This document shows, one piece after another, positions 1-10,257 of a stretch of DNA of 64,000 nt. The DNA comes from Nymphaea colorata (lineage: Eukaryota; Streptophyta; Magnoliopsida; Nymphaeales; Nymphaeaceae), in assembly GCF_008831285.2 (NCBI RefSeq), contig NC_045141.1, positions 5,287,224 to 5,351,223 on the forward strand. The letters run 5' to 3'. The stretch's first letter is position 1. The number at the start of each line of letters is the position of its first letter. The translations under genes and the position numbers were made by a program. The notes beneath the pieces were generated by a model, which saw nothing but the letters and a program-made list of their open reading frames with translations, searched no databases and was not told the origin of the DNA.

Positions 1-315
1 TTTATCTCTATCTTCTGCCTCCCCATTCTTGATTTGGGGTTGCACCCACCACCATTGTTGCTTCCATTGTTCTTCCCCATGAGCGAGCAAACGAGAGAAA
101 GAGAGAGTTGAACGATTTAATCCTCGCTCATTGCAGGAAGAGAGAGAGAGAAGAAAATTATACGTGTAACACACTTTACACACTTTTCCGTTAAGTGCTT
201 GAGATACCAACACACTTTTGGGATTATCAGAATGATGTAAAAAGAAGGAATCAGTCATCACCTGAGAATTTTCCGAATTACTGATGTCACCATCATTCTT
301 TTCTTGGTCTGCCAT
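1..315 (-). pseudogene. Ty1/copia gag N-terminal fragment
   Basis: Reading minus from an ATG at 315, the frame stays open to the window edge (about 105 codons). Residues 1-45 carry the leader typical of plant Ty1/copia Gag: a MADQEK start, an acidic stretch, then FFLHHSDNPKSVLVSQALNG, close to the family pattern of a histidine-serine-aspartate-asparagine-proline motif followed by 'VLVS..L.G'. Family knowledge: this precedes the 'NY.TW..AM..AL..K' segment of UBN2-type Gag. Here that segment is missing. After residue 44 the frame runs through a GA-rich microsatellite (about 140-160) and loses similarity, so the copy is rearranged as well as cut by the window edge. It is a relic, not a functional polyprotein. 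The low-complexity continuation could be chance. Confidence 0.5.
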
Positions 316-3267
316 AGTTCCTTCTTATTGTTCTTAGAGAAGGAAGACAATGGTAAGCTGGGCTTCCACAAAAAACGAACACTTGCGTCTCTTCCGAGTC
401 CAGTCCATTTTTTGGGTCAAGATATTCGAAGGAGGACCCAATCTCTTTCCGTGAAAACAGTAGATTTGATTTGAGACCTTCTTCCGTCCGACCTCAAGAC
501 ATAAGTTTTTAGGGAGAAACCTGGATTTAAGATCCACATTCTTCACTCACATGGAATCCACTGTTTGTTTGAACAGTGGGTCATATAGAAAAAAGATTTG
601 AGATCCGAGGGGATCTCAGATCCACGGCCAAATAAATGCCTCCTATGGGATGCCGATTCGAGTCAGATATCGGGTAGTCTCCAAATCCTTTGTCACATAC
701 GATACTTGAATCATAACTAATTAGTGATTTGGATTCAAATCTGTCATCGATTCTGAGTTCAAATTCGAAGCGAACCTGAATCCAAAAACTTATGGAACTC
801 CTCTAAATGCACATCTAACTTTTAGTGGTGCACTAAAAGCACAAGTTTAAATTTCTTTGTTTAACAGCATTTTATGTAATAGAAGCAGTTACTTTATTTA
901 AACTTGAACGAGTTATTGCTACCCCTCATTCCCCAAGTCTATAGTTACTTTATTTTATGTAACTCACCAGTCAAAACAAAAGAAGCATTAAGACCCCTCA
1001 TTCCCCAAGTCTATAGGGCTTTGAGCTATGTACATTAGTTTGTATTAGCTTAAGGCATGTCTTAAGGGGGTTATGACCAGCCATCCATTGGCCAAAATGT
1101 AGATGGATATTGTGTTATCCCATCCAAACTTTTGGTACACTGAATTAAGGATCTGCTGCGAAACCTGAGTGTTTTACTGTTTTTTTTTTCTTTATTTTCT
1201 TCTTTGGAGCAACCGAGTGTGAGTTTGTTATTGAAAAGAAATAATTATAAAGGATACTTAAACTTTCAGGTAGCAAAAAACTTCTCAAATTGTTTAAAAA
1301 GAAAATCATCTGACCTAAGTGCTTGTTCTCTTGTATTCAATTTGAGGAAGTAAATAAAAAAGTTTGAAAGTATCTTTTACAACCATTTCATCTTCTTTCT
1401 TATTGAATCAAACCAATCTTGTAATTGTGAACAAGAGCATGTTTGAATGGGTATACAAAAATATTTTTGAAATGCATTTGGTCACTCCAAGTGAAAGTCT
1501 GGGTTGGGGTGGCACTTCTTCGGAGTGGGTATCGAAAATATTTCAAAATGCATTTAAAGGGTTGCCTCGAAGTAGTACTGCTCAACTTAGTACCCCACTA
1601 TGATTCTTATTATTATCTACAAGGCAGTAAGGTTCATATTTATTGACAGAAAGTAGTGCTTTTATTTTGGAAGACTTCTTCATCTTTTCTTGCAATTTCT
1701 TGTATGTAAAAGATCAACTTAACCTATACGAAAAATTCATGATATTTGTACAATTTGTTCATTCACAATATGTTCATTTGATTATATTGGCTAATTTGTT
1801 GAAAATTTTGGTTCCAGGTCACAACAATTGCATGGTTTGGTTTGAAGCTTATTCTATTTGCGGTAGTCGTTCGTTTGCGATTCCTTTGGTGCTGGTTCTT
1901 TGTAGTTGTTCTGTTGTAATTCCTTTGGTGCTGGTTCTTCCATATATATGCTGCTTCTTCCAATGCATTCGGCAATACAAGGATACAAAGGAAAAAAACA
2001 TGTCTTTTTAATGGTAAAAATTTTTATTCATTCCATATTTTTAGCCACGAAGATATGCTACCTACGCTAGAAATGATATATAGTAAAGGAACAGTTAAAT
2101 ACTGGCTAACTCGAACTTGCCTGTCAAACTCAAGCCATGCTGCACTTTTCCATAGCATAGGTGACATGATCCAAAGGGTGTCCTTGGCTCAGATAACAAC
2201 AGGGCAAAGAAAATTAGAACAGAGGTAACTGCAAAACAAGGGGCCACAACTTACACGGATAGTCAGATGGAGAGATCAATGGTGCCCTGCACACCCAGCA
2301 CCAAGCCCATGACTTGTCTGTTCTTTTTTCAATTTTGTGGGATTTTTTGTCTTCTGCAATCAGGGGCGGAGCTAAATTTTTTTTCCTTTCATAAAACACT
2401 TAATATATGCTTAACATATTTTCAATTGACTATGAGGCAGACCTCATGGGCCTACTCCATATAATTGGGCCGAAGTTCACCAAAGTTTGGACATCAAATT
2501 AAGGTTTCAAAGAGCGGTCGCATTCATAACCAAAATAACAGCTGAGGTCAAAAATTAGGATTCTGATTGTCTGAAGCAATGAAATTCATGTTTTCCGTGA
2601 AATTTACAGTAAAAAATTTGAACATTTCAAGGTTTGGGTCTTGAAATTCTGACTTTTCGATCCGTTTTCTTTAAAATAAAGCTTCCACTGACATGACTGA
2701 ATGTGAATCGAAAAGCCAAAACAAACAGTAGGAATGGGAATTCGTTTAAAGATGCTGCTTCTCAGAAATTATATGGTTGTCCCACCACCATCAGAAATTA
2801 TATGTTTGTCCCACCACCACTTAAAAATCCCAAATACCCAGAAAGGATGGAAGAATGGGGATCAAAATTGGCACTGTAAAACCAACGCAACCTTCCAATC
2901 TTGGCTTGTATGAGAGTCTGACTAAGTTAGGAATCTAAGTAAGTTTCAGTTACCATCTTCTTGTAAATTTTTGGTCTTTTCTTCTCAATGGTTAAGAAAC
3001 CTTTGAGAACGGAGACCTTCCAAATTCTCACAGCGTGCATGGAAGCCATGGTTCAAGTCCAATCTATAGGTTTTACCCTTCACAGCCATCATAAGTTACG
3101 AAACTACAAGACTTCCAAGAATGAGTCATACTCCTCACAAGTTCCTAGGTACAATCACAAGCATTGTCTCCATTACCTCACTTTTCTGTTGGAAAAGTTT
3201 ATCTACAGCTGCCTTTCTCATAGTTGCCTTATTTCATTGTTCCCTTACCAATCAAGATCTTGTTGCT
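316..3267. other. Non-coding stretch with short local duplications
   Basis: No convincing gene. A 24-bp sequence (acccctcattccccaagtct core) occurs at about 920-943 and again at 993-1016. Imperfect direct repeats of about 35 bp lie near 1,445 and 1,524. A segment with the core cctttggtgctggttctt is duplicated near 1,883 and 1,921. A 29-bp tandem duplication spans 2,762-2,819. The longest open frame (1,643-2,011, 122 codons) is leucine- and isoleucine-rich, runs through the local duplication and matches nothing I recognise. A left end of the 'GGCGGAGC' element type appears near 2,364, with no clear partner end. Confidence 0.5.
2762..2819. repeat. 29-bp tandem duplication
   Basis: Two adjacent copies of a 29-base unit (core tcagaaattatatg, ending cccaccacca) differ at one or two positions. 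It is a simple local duplication, with nothing to suggest function. Confidence 0.85.
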
Positions 3268-3351
3268 TTGTGAGAAAAATTAGAGAAGAAAACAGAGAAA
3301 GGGTGAAAGATAAAGCTGGACAGAACTTGTTTTTATTGATTCCTTTGAGCA

Positions 3352-3407
<56 letters not shown>

Positions 3408-3487
3408 CAAAATATGGTTATTGCTTACAAGATTTTTGGTATACAAGATCATGATAATACCCAATTTCTATCTCTAAAAAAGCTATA
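3268..3487 (-). repeat. LTR family A, truncated copy with AT microsatellite
   Basis: From TGAGAAAAATTAGAGAAG onward this matches the outer part of the LTRs at 4,414 and 9,606, including 'gataaagctgga.agaacttg' and 'tttttggtatacaagatcatgat'. A (AC)n(TA)n microsatellite at 3,352-3,404 has expanded where the other copies have only 'catatatatagtac'. The copy ends near 3,487, well short of the others. An open frame of 166 codons over 2,988-3,488 runs through the microsatellite and is not a gene. Confidence 0.7.
3352..3404. repeat. (AC)n(TA)n microsatellite
   Basis: A short AC run passes directly into about 22 uninterrupted TA dinucleotides. It sits inside an LTR fragment. Confidence 0.95.
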
Positions 3488-4149
3488 GCCTGCTTTCCAA
3501 TTACAATTTGGAAGAAATTACATAAAGGCACATTGAATGTTTCAATTTGTTTCTTTAAGCTGTCGGAGCCACACGACTTTCTTCCTCTTGCTATTATATG
3601 GTGAATGTCTCGTCGATTTTAATTGGTCTAAAATTCTGTTTATACTCAATCAGGATAATCCATTGATTGTCTTATGTAACAAAGTATCACGTAGATATCA
3701 TTCTCATTCCTGAAAAGCTGAAAAGCCAAAATGAAAATGAATATTTTGTTATGATGAACTTGAATATTATACACCAGAGATAAGAACTGACAGATTTTTT
3801 TTTTAAGAAAAAGAGAAGCACATCCTCATTTTTCCATATTAATTCAAACAAAGTAAGATAGTAAATAGGACACATAACTCCTCCATGTGATGCAGTAAAT
3901 TGGAGAGGTGAAAAGAATGGATCTATTGTGGAAAAAATTGTATTTAGGGGCTTGATTCTTCTAGAAATTCTAAATATGGTCCTCATATTTTCAGTTCACT
4001 TGATATGAGCCTGCCTTTTTTTTACTATGGATTGGCAAAAGAACCTGTGATTACGACATGGCAGTTTGAAAAGTGCGACTTGCCATGTCGCACTTTGGTA
4101 ATACACTCCAAGCTAGTGTATTATCATGTAATTTTTATCAAGATCTGCA
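3488..4149. other. AT-rich spacer, no gene seen
   Basis: No recognisable element. A 99-codon frame on the minus strand (3,687-3,986) has no domain signal. A small inverted motif 'tgccatgtcgcactt' / 'aagtgcgacttgccatg' near 4,065-4,100 is the only local structure noticed. Confidence 0.4.
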
Positions 4150-4401
4150 TAACAAAAACAGGAAGAATCCGGTGAGAAAGGCACCCTTCCCTGACTTCCT
4201 TTCCCGCTATTCTTTGAAATAATTTGCTGGAGACGAAGGTGTATCAGGCGGCAGAGAGGAAGGCCGGCGGTGATTCTTCAGGCGATTCTAGCTGTCGAGA
4301 AGAAGATTATTCCAATTCCAGGTGTCTAAAGAACCTCTCTACAAAAGCTTGGATTTTTTGGAGGTAACAGAAGGGAGTCGTTGATTTCCCTCCCTCGTTT
4401 T

Positions 4402-4413
4402 GCTCTGATACCA
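4402..4413 (-). other. Primer-binding-site complement (tRNA-iMet type)
   Basis: Plus-strand GCTCTGATACCA is the exact complement of TGGTATCAGAGC, the common plant Ty1/copia primer-binding site for initiator tRNA-Met. It abuts the TG that opens the LTR-like sequence at 4,414. The parent element was therefore on the minus strand, with its 5' LTR at higher coordinates and its internal region at lower ones. The copy at 9,594-9,605 has one mismatch. Confidence 0.75.
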
Positions 4414-4751
4414 TGAGAAAACTTAGAGAAGAAAACAGAGGAAGCGTGAAAGATAAAGCTGGAGAGAACTTGTATTTATTGATTCCTTTGAGCAAAATAT
4501 ATATAGTACCAAAAAAGGTTATCCCTTTCAAGACTGTTGGTATACAAGATCATGATATTACACAATTTCTTTTCCAATCCATTAACCGCCGAAAATGTAG
4601 TCTGCATAACAATAACAGATCTTGATAAGAGATCTGATCCCTTTTTTCTTGACAGTTTACTTATCACGTAGGATTCTGGGTGATTATCTTACCTAAAATA
4701 GTCTGGCCTGTACTCTATATATTGAGAGTCCATCTTCTCTCAAGAACATCA
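4414..4751 (-). repeat. LTR family A, block A copy
   Basis: A TG...CA-bounded segment (338 bp) next to the primer-binding site. It reads TGAGAAAACTTAGAG at the left and ends in AAGAACATCA. Compared with the copy at 9,606-10,253 it lacks about 310 bp in the middle: sequence jumps from 'acacaatttctt' to 'ccaatccattaacc'. The right boundary is inferred from the TG/CA rule and from loss of similarity to a solo LTR, so it is uncertain. The TATA-like 'ctatatattgag' near 4,717 is almost palindromic and could serve either strand. Confidence 0.6.
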
Positions 4752-4755
4752 GAGA

Positions 4756-5390
4756 ATGAATAATGAGAAAGCTCCATTTCCCGTGAATGCAGGCATCAAA
4801 ATGCCGAACCACAATCACGTAAGTTCTTTTTCTAATTTTCCATGTTTCAACACTTCTTTTGTAGGAGACTGGTAGAGTGTGCATGCATTTGCTTAGTCAT
4901 ATCTGCACTAGCATATGTGATATGTGGTTCTAATAGCTCATTCTCACACCTATGCAGTTGCAGTTTTCACACTGGAAGTAGGAGCTGCTGCCGGTGCCTT
5001 AGAGGAACAAGCCCAAAGTACGGCTTAAGAAAACACTGCTGTCACTAGGCCTACTGAAGCATGATAACCATTCACACTTTGTGACAAATTATGAAACCGG
5101 TGACGTTTTCATGGAATTGATTTGTGTCTTCTGCATTTGATCAGGTCAGCAGGCCTAGAGTGAGCGCTCAATGATTAAGCACACCTCAGGAAGTGGTGTC
5201 AAGCGAAGAGGATAAGAAGATAATGCCTCAGTCGGAGGAATTCGAAGTGATGGTGGACACGGTTATCAATCCCAATGCTGGTGTGACCCACAACAAGCGA
5301 AGGCTACCCATCTTTGTGGCTCTAACGGATCCCTCAACTCTCTCTCTAATTTTAAAGATGCCTCTTTTTTCTTTTTCTTTTGGCATATGA
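4756..5390 (+). pseudogene. Unrecognised gene fragment, block A copy
   Basis: An ATG at 4,756 opens a 21-codon exon-like stretch (MNNEKAPFPV...) ending at a good donor, CAC|GTAAGT (4,818/4,819). A pyrimidine-rich acceptor, cttcttttgtag, follows near 4,863. Later sequence (about 5,149-5,340) encodes the same C-terminal segment as the block B copy: acidic 'SEEDKKIMPQ', then 'VINPNAG', 'NKRRLPIFVALTDP'. It is interrupted by an in-frame TGA at 5,172-5,174, where block B has GGA, and diverges after the TDP motif. I do not recognise the family. The splice-like signals and the repeated coding pattern suggest a captured or decayed host-gene segment. It starts a few bases after the LTR-like end, which could mean transduplication. 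Confidence 0.45.
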
Positions 5391-6872
5391 TTGTTGCATG
5401 CACTGGCCGGCGCACACAACTCGAAGTCCTCTTTTTAGTCCCACCACCGCCTTCCTCCCTTTTTCTAATACCTTTTCTATATTCCTTTCTTGTTTTTGAC
5501 AATTTTTGCAAAATCATTGAAATTTGTCACTTAATGATATGTTCTCTTTCTCTTTCTACCTTTATCTAGATATCGTGCCTTTCCATGTAATGTAAGCAAA
5601 AGAATTGGAACTGCCTTGTCACTTGGTAAGATGGGTAGACTTTTAATGTCATTTTCCATCTTGATCGCATGTCCAATTGAACCATTCCAAAAAAAAAAAA
5701 AAAAGATATGTGAAAAAAATTAATCTTTGATTAAGAAATAGATCACTTTGGGTTTAAAAAAAAACATCCGAGTGGATTCGGATTCAGATTCTGACATATA
5801 TAAGTATCGGATCGGATATGGATTCAGATCAGATTTTGTTTTAAGTAATTACTCATATGCAATTCTCTTATCTTTTGAAAATCTTCTAGATACAGTTCAA
5901 AATTTGGATTCAGATTGTGAAACCAGATCGTGAATTCAGATTCAGACATGATATCTCTCCATTCTATTAAAATCTGAATTTGAATACCTAAAGAAACGGA
6001 TATGGTGAAGAGTATACCCAATTTAAATCCAATCCATTAACGTCCTCACTTGCAAAGAACATTGCTTTAGACAGAAAAAGAAAGAAAGGCAAGTGGGGCC
6101 CAAAGCACTTCCTGTTCCAATCTCAGACGTCATTGATGGCCATCTTCTCAAAGAAAGCAATGGTACAGCAACTGAAAGACCTGCTGCTTGGAATGAGCTG
6201 TTGGTGATGATGATGGATACTTATATACTCAGGTTTGAGTTTGGATATGAGTTTAAAAAAAGTTATATCCAAATTTGAATCCGAAATCAGATTCCACAAT
6301 CTGAATCTGATTTTTTTTCTTCATCCAAAACTGAATCCAAAATCAGATTTCATAATTTGAATCTGATCTAAATCCATCTTTTTCATCCTAATCTGAATCT
6401 AAAATCTGATGTCACAATCACAATCCAACCCGAATCCTATTTTTATATTCATATATGAATTTGAATCTGAATCCATATTTTGAACTCAGTCTGGCTGATT
6501 TCCAAACTGTAAGAGCATTGAATATAGAATTTTTGTTCAAACCTAAGTCCCATCTGGATCTGGTTGGATATTTTTGTATATTTGAATCTGAACTGAATTC
6601 GACTGAATATAACTAAATCTGAATCTGTTCGAATATTTATGCAAATAAGAATCTAAATCTAATCGGATGTCATTTCTTAATTTCGAATCCTATGTGATTT
6701 TTTAGTTGATTAGTAAATTTCTTTTCTTCATCCAAATGTTTTTGGAGCAATTGGCTTGGACATTCAATTCAAATGAGACATATTAACAACCTTATGTTGA
6801 AGCTGCCCCACTCCAACTGACATGTTTCACCATTGTAAACAGGGATGAGTCCAATTGTGTCTGTCATGTGGA
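5391..6872. repeat. GATTC-rich dispersed repeat, block A
   Basis: After a 300-bp spacer, 5,730-6,030 and 6,230-6,680 consist of degenerate 'ggattcggattcagattc', 'aatctgaatccgatt' and 'aaaatgtaagagcattgaatata' motifs. The same pattern recurs at about 11,230-12,060, 15,830-16,060, 17,340-17,545, 26,272-26,540, 35,290-35,555, 42,418-42,825, 44,590-44,760 and 50,067-50,447. Where an end is preserved it reads like '(T)AGGGATGTCAAT', a hAT-like terminus. No coding potential was seen. Confidence 0.7.
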
Positions 6873-7215
6873 TAGAGCTGTAAAACAAGTCGAGCCAACT
6901 CAAGCTCAACTCGAATTTGCTCGGTTATGCTCAAGGTTAACTCAAAACTCGTGATTATAAACAAGTCAAGTTCGAGTTTCACAAAATTGATTTGATTGAA
7001 CTTGAGTAAACCATTTATCTAGGCATTCTTTTGAAATTTTTCAAACTTAAAACCAAAAAAAGAAATCAAGTCAAATGGGAAATGAGCTTAAAAGAGTCAT
7101 GCTCGAGCTGTGGCTTGGTCTATCAAATGGAGTTCAAGCTGACCTTGTATAGCTAAACTCGTGCTCGAGCCAAGCTGAACGAGCTCAATTTTGACTTGGC
7201 CTGTATATAGCCCTA
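6873..7215. mobile_element. Non-autonomous hAT-like element with target duplication
   Basis: The left end TAGAGCTGTAAAACAAGTCGAG pairs with the right end, whose complement starts TAGGGCTATATACAGGCCAAG. These are imperfect terminal inverted repeats of the plant '(C/T)AGGGCTGTAAA' kind. The flanking 8-mers CATGTGGA (6,865-6,872) and CAAGTGGA (7,216-7,223) match at seven of eight positions, as expected of an 8-bp hAT target duplication. The interior is 'gctcgag/ctcaagctc'-rich and has no transposase. The related left part at about 12,255 in block B is truncated near 12,400. Confidence 0.75.
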
Positions 7216-7223
7216 CAAGTGGA

Positions 7224-7752
7224 TCAATTGTGTGATTTGGATCTTCTTTTTCTTGTAAATTAAATATTTGAGTACTGGTTATGCTGTAAGTCGCCAAAGA
7301 AATGATTGTCAAATAATATGCCTTTAGCTTCTTGAGTCTTACATAGAAATTAAGCTCTCTTTTTGTGCAGTTTAACTGCTAACATGTATCTGTGTTTTTT
7401 AGTTTGCTTCCTTTTGTGTGCTTTTGAAGGGTTGAGTGAACTCTTGGCAAACATCACCGTGTATGTCCGCATTAATTGCAGCTCTGCTGATCTTTCTCCA
7501 TTGCACAGATTGATTTTGCTTAACAAATGTAGAGGGCCTAATCCCCAGCATGCTGTTCGTGCAACATAAATTATGCTTTTGACAAACAAGTAACACAATC
7601 AAATGACACAGAGCATTTCTTTCATTTCTGTTTTGAGAAATTTGGTGGTAATTACTTGCCTCAAATTAATTTCCAAGTTCTTTCATGAATTCAAAAGTTC
7701 CAGCATAACTGAGGAACCACTTCAAAATTAGGTAGTATGCTTAACCAAATAC
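7224..7752. other. Spacer, no gene seen
   Basis: Short overlapping frames on both strands (around 7,350-7,600) show no domain pattern. Nothing else was recognised. Confidence 0.4.
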
Positions 7753-8163
7753 TTGGTTGAACTGTTAAATTTCCATAGAGTAGAATGGAAACTGAGTGCA
7801 AGAGTGATGTTTGGCAGCAGATGGGATCCAAGATGCTTCTTACAGATTGAGGAGAATACGAAAGTGCCAATCTGGATTAGGGTTCCTAATTTGCCAGTAA
7901 TTTTGTGGAATCGATGCACTTTCCAATCTATTTCCAGAGTGCTATGGGGAGAACTGATGGAAGATGACATCCATACTCAATCGATGTCAAGAATGGGGCT
8001 TCAGAATCTGTCTTCAGGTAGCATTGGATTTCAATCCAAAATCCGAGATTGAATTGGAATTAGAAGAGGAAGGAATTGTCCTTCAAGAAATCAACTATGT
8101 GAGTAACATTAAATTTTCCTCCCATTGCAAAACGAATATATACCCATATTACAAGTCGGTGTA
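7753..8163 (+). pseudogene. LINE ORF1-like (DUF4283 / zf-CCHC_4) fragment, copy 1
   Basis: The frame reads 'FGSRWDPRCFLQIEENTKVP' followed by 'IWIRVPNLPVILWNRCTFQS'. After a frameshift near 7,980-8,000 it continues 'RICLQVALDFNPKSEIELEL' and 'INYVSNIKFSSHC'. This follows the order seen in plant LINE-associated DUF4283 / CCHC_4 proteins: a 'RWdP.F' strand, 'vPvWvRlp.lPl..W', 'aRICve.dl', then 'V.Y..lp..C..C'. The zinc-knuckle cysteines are not all present and no reverse transcriptase follows. The assignment rests on motif order, not on a search. It is a short, frame-shifted relic. Confidence 0.4.
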
Positions 8164-8644
8164 GAGTTGATCAATTAGTGGTTTCTTCTCAAGAGGGTGT
8201 GGCAAAGAAAGATGGGTGGAAAGAATTGAAGATTATCATTATGTCAGGAGAGCTAAGGAGTTAACAAAGGAGAGACCCAGATCAAAAGAAGAACCAGAAT
8301 TGGGGGATAACAAGTTTCGGTTTCTCCATAGGCAGATAGATGGAAGTTGAAAAGGAACGTTAGACCCAGAATGATTGGAATGTAGAGAATGATTTACAGG
8401 AGACCAGCAATGGGGTAACTTGAAGACAACCAGCCGGTGGGTGACGAGAAGATAGAGCAGGAGATTTCAATTGATAACAAAAAGAATCGAAGGGGAGCAC
8501 TGTGAGTCCTCATCAGGTTTGATTCTTTCTCCTCCATTAAAAAATAATTTTCTAGAGTTTGGATGAAATGAAAACTAGCAAAGAAATGACTGGTTTGGAA
8601 GGGTTCACAGTGAGGACGAACTCAGGGTAGTTTTTAGAAGGGGA
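8164..8644. other. Purine-rich spacer between the two LINE-like copies
   Basis: The DNA is AG-rich on the plus strand ('ggagagacccagatcaaaagaagaacc', 'gaagatagagcaggag'). It could be hinge or linker sequence of the same LINE-like ORF1, but no frame stays open. Confidence 0.35.
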
Positions 8645-9026
8645 GAATGGAAACTGAGTGGAATACTCATGGTTGCCAGCAGATGGGATCCAAGATGCTC
8701 TTTATCGATTGAGGAGAATATGGGAGTGCCAATCTGGATTAGGGGTTCCTAATTTGCCAGTATTTTGATGGAATCGATGCACTTTCCAAGCTATTAACAG
8801 AGCGCCTTAGGGAGAACCGATGGAAGATGACATCCATATTCATCGATGTCAAGATGGGGCTTGCAGAATCTGTGTGCAGGTAGCATTGGATTTCAATCCA
8901 AAATCTGAGGTTGAATTGGAATTAGAAGAGGGAGGAATTGTTCTTCAAGAAATCAACTATGTGAGTAATATTAAATTTTCCTCCCATTGCAAAGCGAATA
9001 TATACTCATATGACAAGTCGGTGTAG
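8645..9026 (+). pseudogene. LINE ORF1-like fragment, copy 2
   Basis: Collinear with 7,780-8,163 throughout, from 'agaatggaaactgagtg' to the shared end 'gacaagtcggtgtag'. The readable part is 8,820-9,026: 'RICVQVALDFNPKSEVELEL', 'EINYVSNIKFSSHC'. An extra G around 8,745 (aggggttcc for agggttcc) shifts the upstream half out of frame. Most differences between the copies are point changes. Both end at the same stop codon, so the duplication is older than much of the decay. Confidence 0.5.
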
Positions 9027-9593
9027 ATGATTCTGTTTCCTCACTAACAGACCCAAATTCTATTTCCTCCCTCTTTCCTCCGATGGAGAAGCTCATTTGC
9101 CATCTTAAATCAGAGAAGAAACCAAAGCCTTTGGACAGAAGCAAATATGACTGCCTGAGTTTGTGACTCAGTGAAGGGTTGAGAGAACCTGCTGTCGAGC
9201 TGAACCTGTAGGATGAGAACAGGAGCTGCCGAGAGGAGATTTCTGGAGATGATTCATGAGGATCTGCAATGGGCTCGTCACTGACATCCGCAGCAGAGAA
9301 ATTCAGTCGACCCTGAGAAATTCCGGCGATAGGGGTTGCTGCCGGAGTACAGAAATAATCCGGCGAGAAACACGCCCTCCCCTGACTTCCTTTCCCGCCG
9401 TTCTCCGGAATAATTTGCTGGAGACGAAGGTGTATCAGGCCGTAGAGAGGAAGGCTGGCATTGATTCTTCAAGCGATTCTAGCTGTCGACCAGAAGAATA
9501 TTCCAATTCCAGGTGTCTGAAGGACCTCTCTACAAAAGCTTGGATTTTTTTGGAGTTAAGGGAAGGGAGCAGTCGATTTCTCTCTCTCATTTT
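9027..9593 (-). repeat. Copia-type 5' internal region, block B
   Basis: From about 9,357 to 9,593 the sequence matches 4,155-4,401 ('ccctgacttcctttcccgcc', 'gaataatttgctggagacga'). On the minus strand this is the leader just downstream of the primer-binding site. 9,027-9,356 has no copy in block A. A 114-codon plus-strand frame over 9,256-9,600 is antisense to the leader and is not considered a gene. Confidence 0.55.
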
Positions 9594-9605
9594 GCTCTGA
9601 TAACA

Positions 9606-10253
9606 TGAGAAAACTTATTCAGAGGATGCGCGAAAGATAAAGCTGGAGAGAACTTGTTTTTATTGATTCTTTTGAACAACATATATATAGTACAAAAAAA
9701 GGTTGTCGTTTACAATATTTTTGGTGTACAAGATCATGATAATACACAATTTCTTGAAAAATTGAGAGCACTAAAAAATATTTCTCACTTATATTTACAA
9801 GATCCACAATTTTTGGAGTGGATGAAGGATTACAAAAAGGAAGGTTATAATGGAACAAATCTGCTCTCTCCCTTTTAAGTAATTCCAGTAATTTTGATTT
9901 TGTCAATCTCCCCAACGTCTTCCTTAATTTTCGTCTTTCTATTGATATCAAGATCCTCATCGTCTTCCTTAATTCTCGTCTTTTCATTGACATCAAGATC
10001 CTCAATGTCTTCAGCAATATTCTTATTTTGAATATCCATAAAATCACTCTTTGCTGATTTACTCTTATCATTTCTATCCCAATCCATTAACCACCTAAAA
10101 TGTAGTCTGGATAACAATAACAGATCTTGATAAGAGATCTGATCCCTTTTTTCTTGACACTTTGTTTATCACTCAGTATTTGCGTGTTTATCATACCTAA
10201 AATGGTCTCCTGTACCCTATATATTGAGAGTCCATCTTCTCTCAAGAACATCA
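9606..10253 (-). repeat. LTR family A, long copy (block B)
   Basis: A TG...CA-bounded copy of about 648 bp beside a PBS-like GCTCTGATAACA (9,594-9,605). It has about 310 bp (9,765-10,075) that block A lacks, with a short internal repeat: two copies of 'cgtcttccttaatt.tcgtcttt.att' about 50 bp apart (9,917 and 9,961). That segment gives a charged 150-codon frame on the minus strand (9,619-10,071) that I take as chance. The right boundary is inferred. Confidence 0.6.
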
Positions 10254-10257
10254 GAGA

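Larger units (their letters stand above)
4150..7030. repeat. Segmental duplication, block A
   Basis: The segment is collinear with about 9,357-12,400 (block B). The order is the same in both: retroelement 5' internal sequence, PBS complement, LTR A, a two-part gene fragment, a GATTC-rich dispersed repeat, then the left half of a hAT-like element. Long runs agree at roughly 85-90% by eye. Block A lacks about 310 bp inside the LTR that block B has. Its gene fragment is more damaged, with a premature TGA and a lost C-terminus. Block A keeps the full hAT-like element that block B loses. Confidence 0.8.

Noticed and set aside
1643-2011. 122-codon plus-strand open frame
   Set aside because: It is hydrophobic and lies partly within a local tandem duplication. 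No family pattern or conserved copy.
2988-3060. Possible tRNA ('ggttcaagtcc' near 3,050)
   Set aside because: The B-box-like sequence has no matching A box, acceptor stem or anticodon arm upstream.
2988-3488. 166-codon plus-strand open frame
   Set aside because: It crosses an LTR fragment and an AC/TA microsatellite that encodes alternating Tyr-Ile, and it has no domain signal.
9619-10071. 150-codon charged minus-strand frame
   Set aside because: It lies inside the LTR family A copy and depends on a short internal repeat. The other LTR copies do not keep it.
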